Assembly (NCBI GenBank): GCA_015689735.1
Contig: WVSP01000003.1
Span: forward strand, 310,001 to 374,000
Reading direction: 5' to 3'
Source: Rhodobacterales bacterium LSUCC0031
GTDB taxonomy: Bacteria > Pseudomonadota > Alphaproteobacteria > Rhodobacterales > Rhodobacteraceae
DNA length: 64,000 nucleotides
Shown here: positions 55,077-63,052 of the stretch, one piece after another
Position numbering within the stretch: the first letter of the stretch is position 1
How the letters are laid out: each line of letters starts with the position of its first letter
The notes under the pieces: model-generated
Seen by the model: only the letters and a program-made list of their open reading frames with translations
What the model was told of the DNA's origin: nothing
The model's database searches: none
Translations under genes and position numbers: made by a program

Positions 55077-55738
55077 TGTCAACCTCTGCGCCGCTCATCC
55101 TGGCCTTTGACACATCGGCCGCGCATTGCGCGGCCGCTTTGCTATCAGGCGACCACGTGCTGGCAGCAGCCCATGAGGATATGGCCAAGGGACAGGCCGA
55201 ACGCCTGATGGGGCTGATCGCCGAAGTCATGGCGGCGGCTGGTGCCGATCTGACCCAACTGGACGCGATCGGTGTCGGCATCGGCCCGGGCAATTTCACC
55301 GGCATTCGCATTTCCGTCGCCGCCGCGCGCGGTTTGGCCTTGGCGCTAGGCATACGCGCTGTTGGTGTTTCGCGCCTTGAGGCCTTGGCGGGGGATACCC
55401 CCCGCCCATTGCTCGCGACCATCGATGCAAGGCGGGGTCATGTCTATCTGCAACGCTTTGGTCTGGGCCTTGATCGCGGCCCCGCCCTTGTCGCACAAAG
55501 CGATTGCAGCGATTGGACAGCCCCCGACCTGCGCGTCTGCGGGGATTGCGCCGATGCGATTGCCACGCAGCTTGGCGCGGCAATCGAAATGGCACCGGCC
55601 AACCCGGCCCCGGCCATCGCGCGCATCGCGGCACGGCGCTTTCGCGACCCTGGCCTGCCGCGCCCGGCGCCGCTTTACCTGCGCAGCCCCGATGCAGCGC
55701 CCGCACGCGAGAGCGGGCCAGTCATGTTGCCCAGATGA
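55076..55738 (+). CDS. tsaB: tRNA t6A threonylcarbamoyl transferase subunit TsaB
   Basis: The product is 220 residues. LILAFDTSAAHCAAALL is the ASKHA ATPase strand; GVGIGPGNFTGIRISVAAARGLALAL is the signature helix region. TsaB forms a complex with TsaD and TsaE to make t6A37 in ANN-decoding tRNAs. It overlaps nfu by one nt and rimI by four nt, so nfu-tsaB-rimI is one operon. Confidence 0.94.
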   Translation: MSTSAPLILAFDTSAAHCAAALLSGDHVLAAAHEDMAKGQAERLMGLIAEVMAAAGADLTQLDAIGVGIGPGNFTGIRISVAAARGLALALGIRAVGVSRLEALAGDTPRPLLATIDARRGHVYLQRFGLGLDRGPALVAQSDCSDWTAPDLRVCGDCADAIATQLGAAIEMAPANPAPAIARIAARRFRDPGLPRPAPLYLRSPDAAPARESGPVMLPR

Positions 55739-56157
55739 CGCCCGCGCGCATGGCCGACATTCACGCCGCGGCCTTTGCCGGTCACGGTCAGGTCTGGTCA
55801 GCCCAAGACATTGCAGCGCTTCTATGCCGAAACATCATTCATCCTGTCTGCCTTGGGCAAGTGGGCTTTGCACTTGTACAAATCCTGCCGCCCGAGGCCG
55901 AGTTGCTGACCATCGCGATCACACCCACGGCACAGGGCAAGGGGCATGGTCGCGCGCTCTTGGCCGCGGTGCTTGCCAAGGCCGAAAGCGCCGGGGCGAG
56001 GCGGATTTTCCTTGAGGTTGCCGCCGACAACACCGCAGCCTTGGCGCTTTATAAAAATGCGCTGTTCACCCAAACGGGGCGGCGGCGCGGCTATTATCGG
56101 CGCGGCGAGGGCGCGCCCGTCGATGCCTTTACGCTTGGCCGTGATCTGGGCGCTTAA
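55735..56157 (+). CDS. rimI: Ribosomal-protein N-acetyltransferase RimI-like (GNAT)
   Basis: The product is 140 residues. The acetyl-CoA loop reads TAQGKGHGRALL, followed by GARRIFLEVAADNTAALALYKN and FTQTGRRRGYYRRG, the RimI pattern. It acetylates the ribosomal protein S18 N-terminus in E. coli. tsaB-rimI adjacency is common. ATG 55735 overlaps the tsaB stop (ATGA). Confidence 0.92.
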   Translation: MTPARMADIHAAAFAGHGQVWSAQDIAALLCRNIIHPVCLGQVGFALVQILPPEAELLTIAITPTAQGKGHGRALLAAVLAKAESAGARRIFLEVAADNTAALALYKNALFTQTGRRRGYYRRGEGAPVDAFTLGRDLGA

Positions 56158-56227
56158 AAACGCGGCAGCATATGGAAAAGTTGACCTCAGGGCAGTGTCT
56201 TCGCTGCAAGATTTCGACAGAATCGAG

Positions 56228-56257
56228 TTGACCGCATGGCCCGCCTGCGCGCTTAAT
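56228..56257 (+). promoter_or_regulatory. Candidate promoter of the BMP importer operon
   Basis: -35 TTGACC (56228-56233), 18-nt spacer, -10 CTTAAT (56252-56257). The -10 lies inside a CCTGCGC/GCGCAGG inverted repeat (56244-56265), and a CGCGGCAC/GTGCCGCG hairpin (56300-56322) lies in the 5' leader before the ATG at 56348. Repressor binding or leader structure is possible. Confidence 0.45.
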
Positions 56258-56347
56258 TGCGCAGGGGATATCGTCTCATCCTTAGCAACATGCGCGATGC
56301 GCGGCACCTTGCTTGTGCCGCGATCCGATCCAATCGGGAGTAAGAAC

Positions 56348-57346
56348 ATGACCATGAAAACCACGCTGATGGGCGCCGCAGCGGCACTCGCCATGACCGC
56401 CACGGGCGCGCTGGCCGATGGCCCGGCGATCATTTTCGACCTTGGTGGCAAATTCGACCGCTCGTTCAACGAGGCGGCGTTTAACGGGGCCGAGCTTTGG
56501 GCCTCCGAGACCGGCGGTACCTACCGCGAGATCGAGTTGACCTCGGATGCGCAGCGCGAACAGGCGATGCGCCGTCTGGCCGAAGCGGGTGCCAACCCGA
56601 TCGTCATGGCGGGCTTCAGCCAAGCAACCCCACTTTCGGTCGTTGCCCCCGATTATCCCGAAACGACATTTGTGATCATCGATGGCGTCGTCGATGCGCC
56701 CAATGTCCGCTCGGTCATCTTCTCCGAGCATGAAGGCTCGTATCTGGTCGGCATGCTGGCCGCGATGGCGTCGGAAACCGGCACCGTCAGCTTTGTCGGC
56801 GGCATGGATATTCCGCTGATCTCGCGCTTTGCATGCGGCTATGCCCAAGGTGCAGCGGCGGTGAACCCCGATATCACCGTGATCGCGAACATGACCGGCA
56901 CCACTCCTTCGGCGTGGAACGACCCGGTGCGCGGCGGTGAATTGACCCGTGGCCAGATTGCCCAAGGCTCGGATGTTGTGTTTGCTGCCGCCGGCGGCAC
57001 GGGTCTGGGTGTGCTGCAAGTTGCCGCCGATGAAGGCATCTTCTCGATCGGCGTGGACAGCAACCAAAACTACCTGCACCCCGGTTCGGTGTTGACCTCG
57101 ATGCTCAAGCGCGTCGATGTGGCCGTGCATGACGCCTTCACCACCGGCGCCGAAGTGGCGACCGGCATCCATGTCTTCGGCCTTGCCGAAGAAGGCGTGG
57201 GCTACGCGCTCGACGAGAACAACGCCGAGTTGATCACCGCAGAGATGCAGGCCGCCGTGGATACCGCGCGCGCCGCAATCATCGCGGGCGACATCAAGGT
57301 CCATAACTTCACCGAAGACGGCACCTGCCCCGTGCAGATGCAGTAA
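56348..57346 (+). CDS. BMP-family nucleoside-binding protein of an ABC importer
   Basis: The product is 332 residues, with a signal peptide (residues 1-24, ending TGALA), then ADGPAIIFDLGGKFDRSFNEAAFNGAELW, the Bmp/PnrA start. There is no lipobox Cys, so it is a soluble periplasmic binding protein. Relatives bind purine nucleosides, which agrees with the phosphorylase at the operon end. ATG 56348 has GGGAG upstream; ATG 56354 is an alternative. Confidence 0.92.
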   Translation: MTMKTTLMGAAAALAMTATGALADGPAIIFDLGGKFDRSFNEAAFNGAELWASETGGTYREIELTSDAQREQAMRRLAEAGANPIVMAGFSQATPLSVVAPDYPETTFVIIDGVVDAPNVRSVIFSEHEGSYLVGMLAAMASETGTVSFVGGMDIPLISRFACGYAQGAAAVNPDITVIANMTGTTPSAWNDPVRGGELTRGQIAQGSDVVFAAAGGTGLGVLQVAADEGIFSIGVDSNQNYLHPGSVLTSMLKRVDVAVHDAFTTGAEVATGIHVFGLAEEGVGYALDENNAELITAEMQAAVDTARAAIIAGDIKVHNFTEDGTCPVQMQ

Positions 57347-57368
57347 TCCATCGGTAACAATACCGGCG

Positions 57369-57399
57369 CGGGCCGTGGTGCGATCAACACCGCGGCCCG
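57369..57399 (+). terminator. Long hairpin between binding-protein and ATPase genes
   Basis: Arms CGGGCCGTGGTG and CACCGCGGCCCG pair over 12 bp (one G-U) around CGATCAA. In ABC operons such hairpins protect the upstream binding-protein mRNA and lower expression of later genes. No T-tract follows. Confidence 0.55.
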
Positions 57400-57435
57400 T
57401 TCCGCATCGGACGCATCTTGGGAGCTTGCGATCAG

Positions 57436-58968
57436 ATGAGTGACGCACCCGCCATCGAACTAAGGGGCATTTCCAAGGCATTCGGCCCGGTGCAGGCCAA
57501 TCGCGATATCTCTCTCTCGGTCGCGCGCGGCACGATCCACGGGATCGTGGGCGAAAACGGCGCAGGCAAATCCACGCTGATGTCGATCCTTTACGGTTTC
57601 TACAAGGCAGACCGGGGCGAAATCTGGATCAACGGCGCCCCGACCCAAATCCCCGACAGCCAGGCCGCGATCCGCGCGGGCATCGGGATGGTGCATCAGC
57701 ATTTCAAGTTGGTCGAGAATTTCACCGTCCTGGAAAACGTCATCCTGGGCGCCGAGGATGGCGCGATGCTGCGCCCGTCGCTGGCCAAGGCGCGCAAACT
57801 GTTGGGCGATCTTTCCGAAGAATACGGACTGAAAGTCGATCCCGATGCCGTGATCGAAGACCTTTCCGTCGGCCACCAGCAGCGGGTCGAGATCCTCAAA
57901 CAGCTTTACCGCCACGCCGATATCCTGATCCTCGACGAGCCAACCGGCGTGCTGACCCCCGCCGAGGCCGATCAACTCTTCCGGATCCTCGAACGGCTGC
58001 GCGCCGAGGGCAAGACGATCATCCTGATCACCCACAAGCTGCGCGAGATCATGGAGATCACCGACACCGTCAGCGTGATGCGGCGCGGCGAGATGACCAA
58101 TACCGTCAAGACGGCCGAGACATCGCCCGCAGAACTGGCCGAGATGATGGTGGGCCGTAAGGTTCTGTTGCAGGTCGATAAAACCCAAGCCCAACCCGGC
58201 GAGGTGGTGCTGAAAGTCGAAAACCTGCGCGTCCTGCGCGGCGGGGTCGAGCGGCTGAAAGGTGTCTCCTTCGAGATCCGCCGCGGCGAGATCCTCGGCA
58301 TTGCCGGCGTCGCAGGCAATGGGCAGACCGAATTGCTCGAAGTGCTGGGCGGCATGATCACCGCGCAAGGCGGCACGGTGCAGCTCTTTGGTGCGCCGCT
58401 CGACATCACGGGGCGCATGGCAAATGGCCAGACACGCCGCGCGATGGGCATCGGCCATGTTCCCGAGGACCGCCAGACCGAGGGGCTGATCATGCCCTTC
58501 GAGGCATGGGAAAACGTGGCATTTGGCTATCACGCCGATCCGAAATTCCGCGCGGGCGCCTTGATGGACAATGCCGCGATCAAGGCGGACTGCGCCGACA
58601 AGATGGCGCGCTACGATGTGCGCCCCCCAAATCCGCGCCTGCCTGCGCGCAATTTCTCGGGCGGCAACCAGCAAAAGATCGTCGTCGCCCGCGAGATGGA
58701 CCGCGCCCCCGACCTGCTTTTGGTTGGCCAACCCACCCGCGGCGTCGATATTGGCGCGATCGAGTTCATTCACAAACAGATCATCGCCCTGCGCGACCAG
58801 GGCAAGGCGATCTTGCTCGTGAGCGTCGAGTTGGACGAGATCATGGGCCTGTCGGATCGCATCGCAGTGATGTTCGACGGGCAGATCATGGGCGAGCGCC
58901 TGCCGCAAGACACCGATCAAAACGCGCTTGGCCTTTTGATGGCAGGCGTGACCGAGGGGGCAGCCTGA
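57436..58968 (+). CDS. ABC importer ATPase, two NBDs (nucleoside type)
   Basis: The product is 510 residues with two nucleotide-binding domains. First: Walker A GENGAGKST (near residue 38), signature LSVGHQQ, Walker B LILDEPT. Second: GVAGNGQTELL in place of a standard Walker A, signature FSGGNQQK, and LLVGQPTRG. The degenerate second site is normal for RbsA/YufO-type ATPases. It powers the importer with the two permeases that follow. ATG 57436 has GGGAG upstream. Confidence 0.93.
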   Translation: MSDAPAIELRGISKAFGPVQANRDISLSVARGTIHGIVGENGAGKSTLMSILYGFYKADRGEIWINGAPTQIPDSQAAIRAGIGMVHQHFKLVENFTVLENVILGAEDGAMLRPSLAKARKLLGDLSEEYGLKVDPDAVIEDLSVGHQQRVEILKQLYRHADILILDEPTGVLTPAEADQLFRILERLRAEGKTIILITHKLREIMEITDTVSVMRRGEMTNTVKTAETSPAELAEMMVGRKVLLQVDKTQAQPGEVVLKVENLRVLRGGVERLKGVSFEIRRGEILGIAGVAGNGQTELLEVLGGMITAQGGTVQLFGAPLDITGRMANGQTRRAMGIGHVPEDRQTEGLIMPFEAWENVAFGYHADPKFRAGALMDNAAIKADCADKMARYDVRPPNPRLPARNFSGGNQQKIVVAREMDRAPDLLLVGQPTRGVDIGAIEFIHKQIIALRDQGKAILLVSVELDEIMGLSDRIAVMFDGQIMGERLPQDTDQNALGLLMAGVTEGAA

Positions 58969-60083
58969 TGGACAAGATGCCGAAATGGGCCGATGTCGTC
59001 CTGATCCCGCTGATCAGCGTGGTGCTTGCCCTCTTGGTGTCGGGGCTAGTCGTGGCGATCATCGGCGAAAGCCCGTGGCGCGCGATGCAAATCATGGTGC
59101 GAGGCGCTTTTGGCTCGGCCTATGGCTGGGGCTACACGCTCTATTACGCGACGAATTTCATCTTCACGGGCCTAGCGGTTGCGGTCGCCTTTCATGCCCG
59201 GCTTTTCAATATCGGGGGCGAGGGGCAGGCCGCCTTGGGCGGGCTTGGCGTGGCGGTCATCTTGCTGGCCGTCGATTGGCCGCATTGGTCGCTGGCCTTG
59301 GCCGCCGCGATGGGCTTTGCCATGCTTTTCGCCGCCGCATGGGCCGCACTGCCCGCCTATCTACAAGCCAAGCGCGGAAGCCACATCGTGATCACCACGA
59401 TCATGTTCAACTACATCGCCTCGGCCTTGCTGGTTTACCTTTTGGTCAATGTCTTCCGAGTCGAAGGGTCGATGTCGCCCGAAAGCGCCAGTTTCGCCGC
59501 AGCCACCCATCTGCCCAGTGCCGCCGACTTCGCAGGCGGGCTTGGCTTTCGGGGGTCAACGCCGCTCAACATCTCGATCTTTCTCGCGCTGATTGCCTGT
59601 GTCTTGGTCTGGTTGTTGATCTGGCGCACGCGGCTTGGCTACGAAATCCGCGCCTTTGGCCATTCGGAAACTGCGGCCGTCTATGCGGGTATCAACCCCA
59701 CCAAGATCATCATGATCACCATGCTGATCTCGGGTGCGCTGGCCGGCATGATGGCGATCAATGTCGTCATGGGCGAGGCCGAGCGCTTGGTCCTCGATTT
59801 CGTCGAAGGGGCTGGTTTCGTGGGCATCGCGGTGGCGCTGATGGGTCGCTCGCACCCGGTTGGGGTCGTCTTGGCAGCCCTCCTTTTCGGCGCGCTCTAC
59901 CAAGGCGGGGCCGAACTGCAATTCGAAATGCCCGCAATCAGCCGCGAGATGATCGTCGTGATCCAGGCGCTTGTGATCCTGTTCACAGGCGCACTCGACA
60001 ACATGGTGCGCATGCCGGTGCAACAGATCTTCCTGTCGCTGCGCCGCCGGGCGGCGCAAGCCCAGAACAGTCCGGAGGCATGA
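58968..60083 (+). CDS. ABC importer permease 1 (nucleoside type)
   Basis: The product is 371 residues, about nine to ten membrane helices, starting MDKMPKWADVVLIPLISVVLALL. FNIGGEGQAALGG is the conserved permease motif of the YufP/NupB family, and GHSETAAVYAGINPTKI is the coupling region. Start and previous stop overlap at TGATG. Works as a heterodimer with the next permease. Confidence 0.92.
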   Translation: MDKMPKWADVVLIPLISVVLALLVSGLVVAIIGESPWRAMQIMVRGAFGSAYGWGYTLYYATNFIFTGLAVAVAFHARLFNIGGEGQAALGGLGVAVILLAVDWPHWSLALAAAMGFAMLFAAAWAALPAYLQAKRGSHIVITTIMFNYIASALLVYLLVNVFRVEGSMSPESASFAAATHLPSAADFAGGLGFRGSTPLNISIFLALIACVLVWLLIWRTRLGYEIRAFGHSETAAVYAGINPTKIIMITMLISGALAGMMAINVVMGEAERLVLDFVEGAGFVGIAVALMGRSHPVGVVLAALLFGALYQGGAELQFEMPAISREMIVVIQALVILFTGALDNMVRMPVQQIFLSLRRRAAQAQNSPEA

Positions 60084-60087
60084 GGCG

Positions 60088-61065
60088 ATGGATTTCCTGA
60101 CGATCCTGCAAATCCTCGACTCGACCGTGCGGCTGGCCACGCCCCTCCTCTTGGCCTGCCTTGCCGGGCTTTGGTCGGAACGCGCGGGGATTTTCGACAT
60201 CGGGCTTGAGGGCAAGATGCTGATCGCGGCCTTTTTCGCCGCCGCCATCGCCTATACTTCGGGTTCTGTCTGGGTGGGGCTTTTCGCGGGGATCGCCGCT
60301 TCGATGGTGCTGGCGGTGCTGCATGGTTTGGCCTCGATCACCTTTCGCGGCAATCAGTTGATCTCGGGCGTCGCGATCAATTTCCTGGCCGCGGGGCTGG
60401 CAGTCGTGATCGCCCAAACGTGGTTTGCCCAAGGCGGGCGCACCCCACAGCTGCCATCCGAGGCGCGTTTCGCCAATATCGAGTTGCCCGGGGCGGCCAC
60501 CCGCATCCGCGACATCGCCCAGCAAGGGCCGCTGGGGCAAATCTATTCCGAGCTGATCTCGGGCCATTCCATCCTTGTCTATCTGGCGTTGGCTTGCGTG
60601 CCGCTCACATGGTGGGTGCTTTACCGCACCCGCTTTGGCCTGCGGCTGCGCGCGGTGGGCGAAAATCCTGCGGCAGTCGATACAGCTGGCATCTCTGTCA
60701 TGGGTCTGCGCTTTGCCGCCGTGATGATCGCGGGCGTCTTGTGCGGGATCGCCGGGGCATATCTGTCAACCGCGCTGTCGTCGGGCTTCGTCAAGGATAT
60801 GAGCGCGGGCCGCGGCTTCATCGCGCTGGCAGCGCTCATCTTTGCCAAGTGGCGGCCATGGTATGCGCTCTCGGCCTGCCTGCTCTTTGGCTTCTTCGAT
60901 GCGGTGGGCAACCGCTACCAGAACATCCAGCTGGGCGATTTCATCGTGCCGGTGCAGTTCATGCAAGCCCTGCCTTATATTCTTGTCGTGATCGTGCTGG
61001 CGGGGCTGGTGGGCAAGGCCATTCCGCCACGCGCGGGGGGGGAGCCGTATGTCAAGGAACGCTGA
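60088..61065 (+). CDS. ABC importer permease 2 (nucleoside type)
   Basis: The product is 325 residues, eight or more helices, starting MDFLTILQILDSTVRLATPLLLACLAGLWSER. GIFDIGLEGKMLIAAFF is the motif equivalent to permease 1, and RAVGENPAAVDTAGISV the coupling helix. Four nt follow the previous stop; it overlaps the phosphorylase gene by 17 nt, so all five genes are one operon. Confidence 0.92.
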   Translation: MDFLTILQILDSTVRLATPLLLACLAGLWSERAGIFDIGLEGKMLIAAFFAAAIAYTSGSVWVGLFAGIAASMVLAVLHGLASITFRGNQLISGVAINFLAAGLAVVIAQTWFAQGGRTPQLPSEARFANIELPGAATRIRDIAQQGPLGQIYSELISGHSILVYLALACVPLTWWVLYRTRFGLRLRAVGENPAAVDTAGISVMGLRFAAVMIAGVLCGIAGAYLSTALSSGFVKDMSAGRGFIALAALIFAKWRPWYALSACLLFGFFDAVGNRYQNIQLGDFIVPVQFMQALPYILVVIVLAGLVGKAIPPRAGGEPYVKER

Positions 61066-61849
61066 AGAACTGGCCGACATCATCCGTGCGCGCGCGGGTT
61101 CGGCACCGCCTGACTATGGCATGGTGCTGGGATCGGGCCTTGGCCATATCGCCGATCAGGTCGATGGTGTGGCGATCGACTATGCCGATCTACCGGGCTT
61201 TCCCCATGCGGGCGTGTCGGGACATAACCCCAAGCTCGTGATCGGCGATCTGGAGGGAACCCGCGTTGCCATCTTCGGGGGCCGCGCGCATTACTATGAA
61301 AGCGGGCGCGGCGATGCGATGCGTCTGCCACTCGAGGTGCTGAAGGCCTTGGGGGGCGAACGTCTGATCCTGACAAATGCCGCGGGGTCGATGCACCCAG
61401 ATCTCGACCCCGGCGATTTGATGCTGCTTAGTGACCACATCAATTTCTCAGGGCTCAACCCGCTCATCGGCGAGAAAACCGATGCCCGCTTCGTGCCGAT
61501 GACCGAGGCCCATGATCCCGCCCTGCGCGCCGCATTAAAGGCGGCGGCAAAGGCCGAGGGCATTGCCCTGATGGAAGGGGTCTATGCGTGGTATTCAGGC
61601 CCCTCGTTTGAGACACCCGCCGAAATTCGTGCGATCCGCATCTTGGGCGCCGATGCCGTCGGCATGTCCACCGTGCCGGAGGTCATCCTTGCGCGGTTTC
61701 TTGGGCTACGGGTGGCGGCAATCTCGACCATCACCAACAAGGCGGCGGGGCTGTCGGACGAGCAGATCAGCCATGAACATACCAAGGCGATGGCGCCCTT
61801 GGGCGCGGCCAAGCTTGAGCGGATCGTCAAGCGCTTGCTGCGGGGCTGA
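61049..61849 (+). CDS. Purine-nucleoside phosphorylase, trimeric (class II type)
   Basis: The product is 266 residues of the PNP/MTAP family: GSGLG phosphate loop, GGRAHYYESG, TNAAGSMHPDLDPGDLMLLSDHIN and STVPEVILARFLGL. It splits purine nucleosides with phosphate into base and ribose-1-phosphate, feeding imported nucleosides into salvage. It is the last gene of the BMP operon, overlapping permease 2. A different phosphorylase, DeoD, faces it beyond a triple palindrome. Confidence 0.93.
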   Translation: MSRNAEELADIIRARAGSAPPDYGMVLGSGLGHIADQVDGVAIDYADLPGFPHAGVSGHNPKLVIGDLEGTRVAIFGGRAHYYESGRGDAMRLPLEVLKALGGERLILTNAAGSMHPDLDPGDLMLLSDHINFSGLNPLIGEKTDARFVPMTEAHDPALRAALKAAAKAEGIALMEGVYAWYSGPSFETPAEIRAIRILGADAVGMSTVPEVILARFLGLRVAAISTITNKAAGLSDEQISHEHTKAMAPLGAAKLERIVKRLLRG

Positions 61850-61854
61850 GGGGG

Positions 61855-61924
61855 GCGGAAAACCCGGGTTTTCCGCATGGGAAATCTCGAGATTTCCCGG
61901 CCGAAAAACGCGCGTTTTTCGGCC
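61855..61924. terminator. Triple-palindrome array, copy 2 (between two PNP genes)
   Basis: Three perfect palindromes in a row: 61855-61876 (arm GCGGAAAACCC), two nt AT, 61879-61898 (GGGAAATCTCGAGATTTCCC), and 61899-61924 (arm GGCCGAAAAACGC). The overlap with the ends of two convergent genes and the A/T runs suit bidirectional termination. Layout is the same as copy 1 at 40973. Confidence 0.7.
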
Positions 61925-61927
61925 CCG

Positions 61928-62632
61928 TCAGGCGAAGGCAGCTTCCAGCGCGATCTCGACCATATCGCTGAAACTCGACTGGCGGTCGGCCGAAGGCAAT
62001 TCGTCCTTGGTCACCAGGTGATCGGAAATCGTCAGCACCGCCAGCGCGCGCACCCCATAGCGGGCGGCCAGCGTATAAAGCTCGGCCGCCTCCATCTCGA
62101 CGGCAAGCACGCCATGGCGCATCAGTTGCGCACTCAGATCATCGCGCTCGTCATAAAATACATCCGAGGAATAAATGCCCCCCACATGGGTCGGCACCCC
62201 CCGCACCATGGCCGCGCGATAAGCCGCCGCCAATAGCTGGTAATCAGCGCAAGGGGCAAAATTCAATTCCCGGAAAATCCCGCGCGACGGTGTCGAAAGC
62301 GACGAACACCCCATCGCCAAAACAATATCGCGCAATTTCACCCGCTCTTGCATCGCACCCGCCGACCCAATGCGGATGAGCGTCTTGGCCCCGTAATCGC
62401 GGATCAATTCATTGGCGTAGATGGCCAAGCTGGGCATGCCCATGCCCGAACCGTGGATGGTGACGCGGTGACCGCGCCACGTTCCAGTATAGCCCAACAT
62501 GCCCCTGACCCGATTAATGCAAACAGGATCGGCGAGAAATGTCTGGGCCGCCCATTCGGCGCGCAGCGGATCGCCCGGCATCAGAACCGTTTCGGCGATC
62601 TCGCCAGGCTTTGCGCCGATATGGACGGTCAT
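61928..62632 (-). CDS. deoD: Purine-nucleoside phosphorylase DeoD (hexameric type)
   Basis: The product is 234 residues: [27 protein letters not shown] is the DeoD start, [26 protein letters not shown] the phosphate region, and [12 protein letters not shown] with [17 protein letters not shown] the substrate site. It accepts a wide range of purine nucleosides. It starts only four nt after the H-NS gene's stop, with no good ribosome-binding site, so it may depend on coupled translation. Confidence 0.94.
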   Translation of the reverse strand: MTVHIGAKPGEIAETVLMPGDPLRAEWAAQTFLADPVCINRVRGMLGYTGTWRGHRVTIHGSGMGMPSLAIYANELIRDYGAKTLIRIGSAGAMQERVKLRDIVLAMGCSSLSTPSRGIFRELNFAPCADYQLLAAAYRAAMVRGVPTHVGGIYSSDVFYDERDDLSAQLMRHGVLAVEMEAAELYTLAARYGVRALAVLTISDHLVTKDELPSADRQSSFSDMVEIALEAAFA

Positions 62633-62636
62633 TTGA

Positions 62637-62954
62637 TCAGATCGCCATGGTCTCGAGCGATTTGCCCGCGCCAAGCGCGTCCTTGATCCATGCAGGCTGA
62701 CGGCCACGTCCCGACCAAGTCTGCGACGGATCGGCCGGGTTGGCATATTTGGCAACGCCCTTTGACGCGGGCTTGCCGGCAACCTTGCCGCTCATCAATT
62801 CCTCGAGCGTAAACCCATGCTCTTTCGCAGTTGCGCGCACCGCGGCAAGCGCATCGGCCCGCTTCTTCTTTTCATAGCCCTTAATCGCAGCTTCGACTTC
62901 TTTATGATACGCCTGAAGCTCTGCAAGGCTCATGTTATCGATCGACTTTGTCAT
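62637..62954 (-). CDS. H-NS family nucleoid protein (HvrA-like)
   Basis: The product is 105 residues: an N-terminal coiled-coil part ([27 protein letters not shown]) and the C-terminal DNA-binding motif [13 protein letters not shown] typical of H-NS/HvrA/TrbR. In Rhodobacter, HvrA modulates photosynthesis and nitrogen genes; the target here is unknown. ATG 62954 has AAGG eight nt upstream; an upstream ATG at 62972 is possible. It leads a two-gene unit with deoD. Confidence 0.9.
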   Translation of the reverse strand: MTKSIDNMSLAELQAYHKEVEAAIKGYEKKKRADALAAVRATAKEHGFTLEELMSGKVAGKPASKGVAKYANPADPSQTWSGRGRQPAWIKDALGAGKSLETMAI

Positions 62955-62987
62955 ATTGTGACCTTTCGCCATAATTACACTGTGCAA

Positions 62988-63016
62988 GATATGGCGCATC
63001 GATTTTTAGAACGCAA
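62988..63016 (-). promoter_or_regulatory. Candidate promoter of the H-NS-deoD unit
   Basis: On the minus strand: -35 TTGCGT (63016-63011), 17-nt spacer, -10 CATATC (62993-62988), about 34 nt before the H-NS ATG. The surrounding 98-nt gap is AT-richer than neighbours, as is common upstream of H-NS genes. Confidence 0.4.
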
Positions 63017-63052
63017 GCGGGCTGTCATTAAAGGCAGGCAGATTTTATTACC

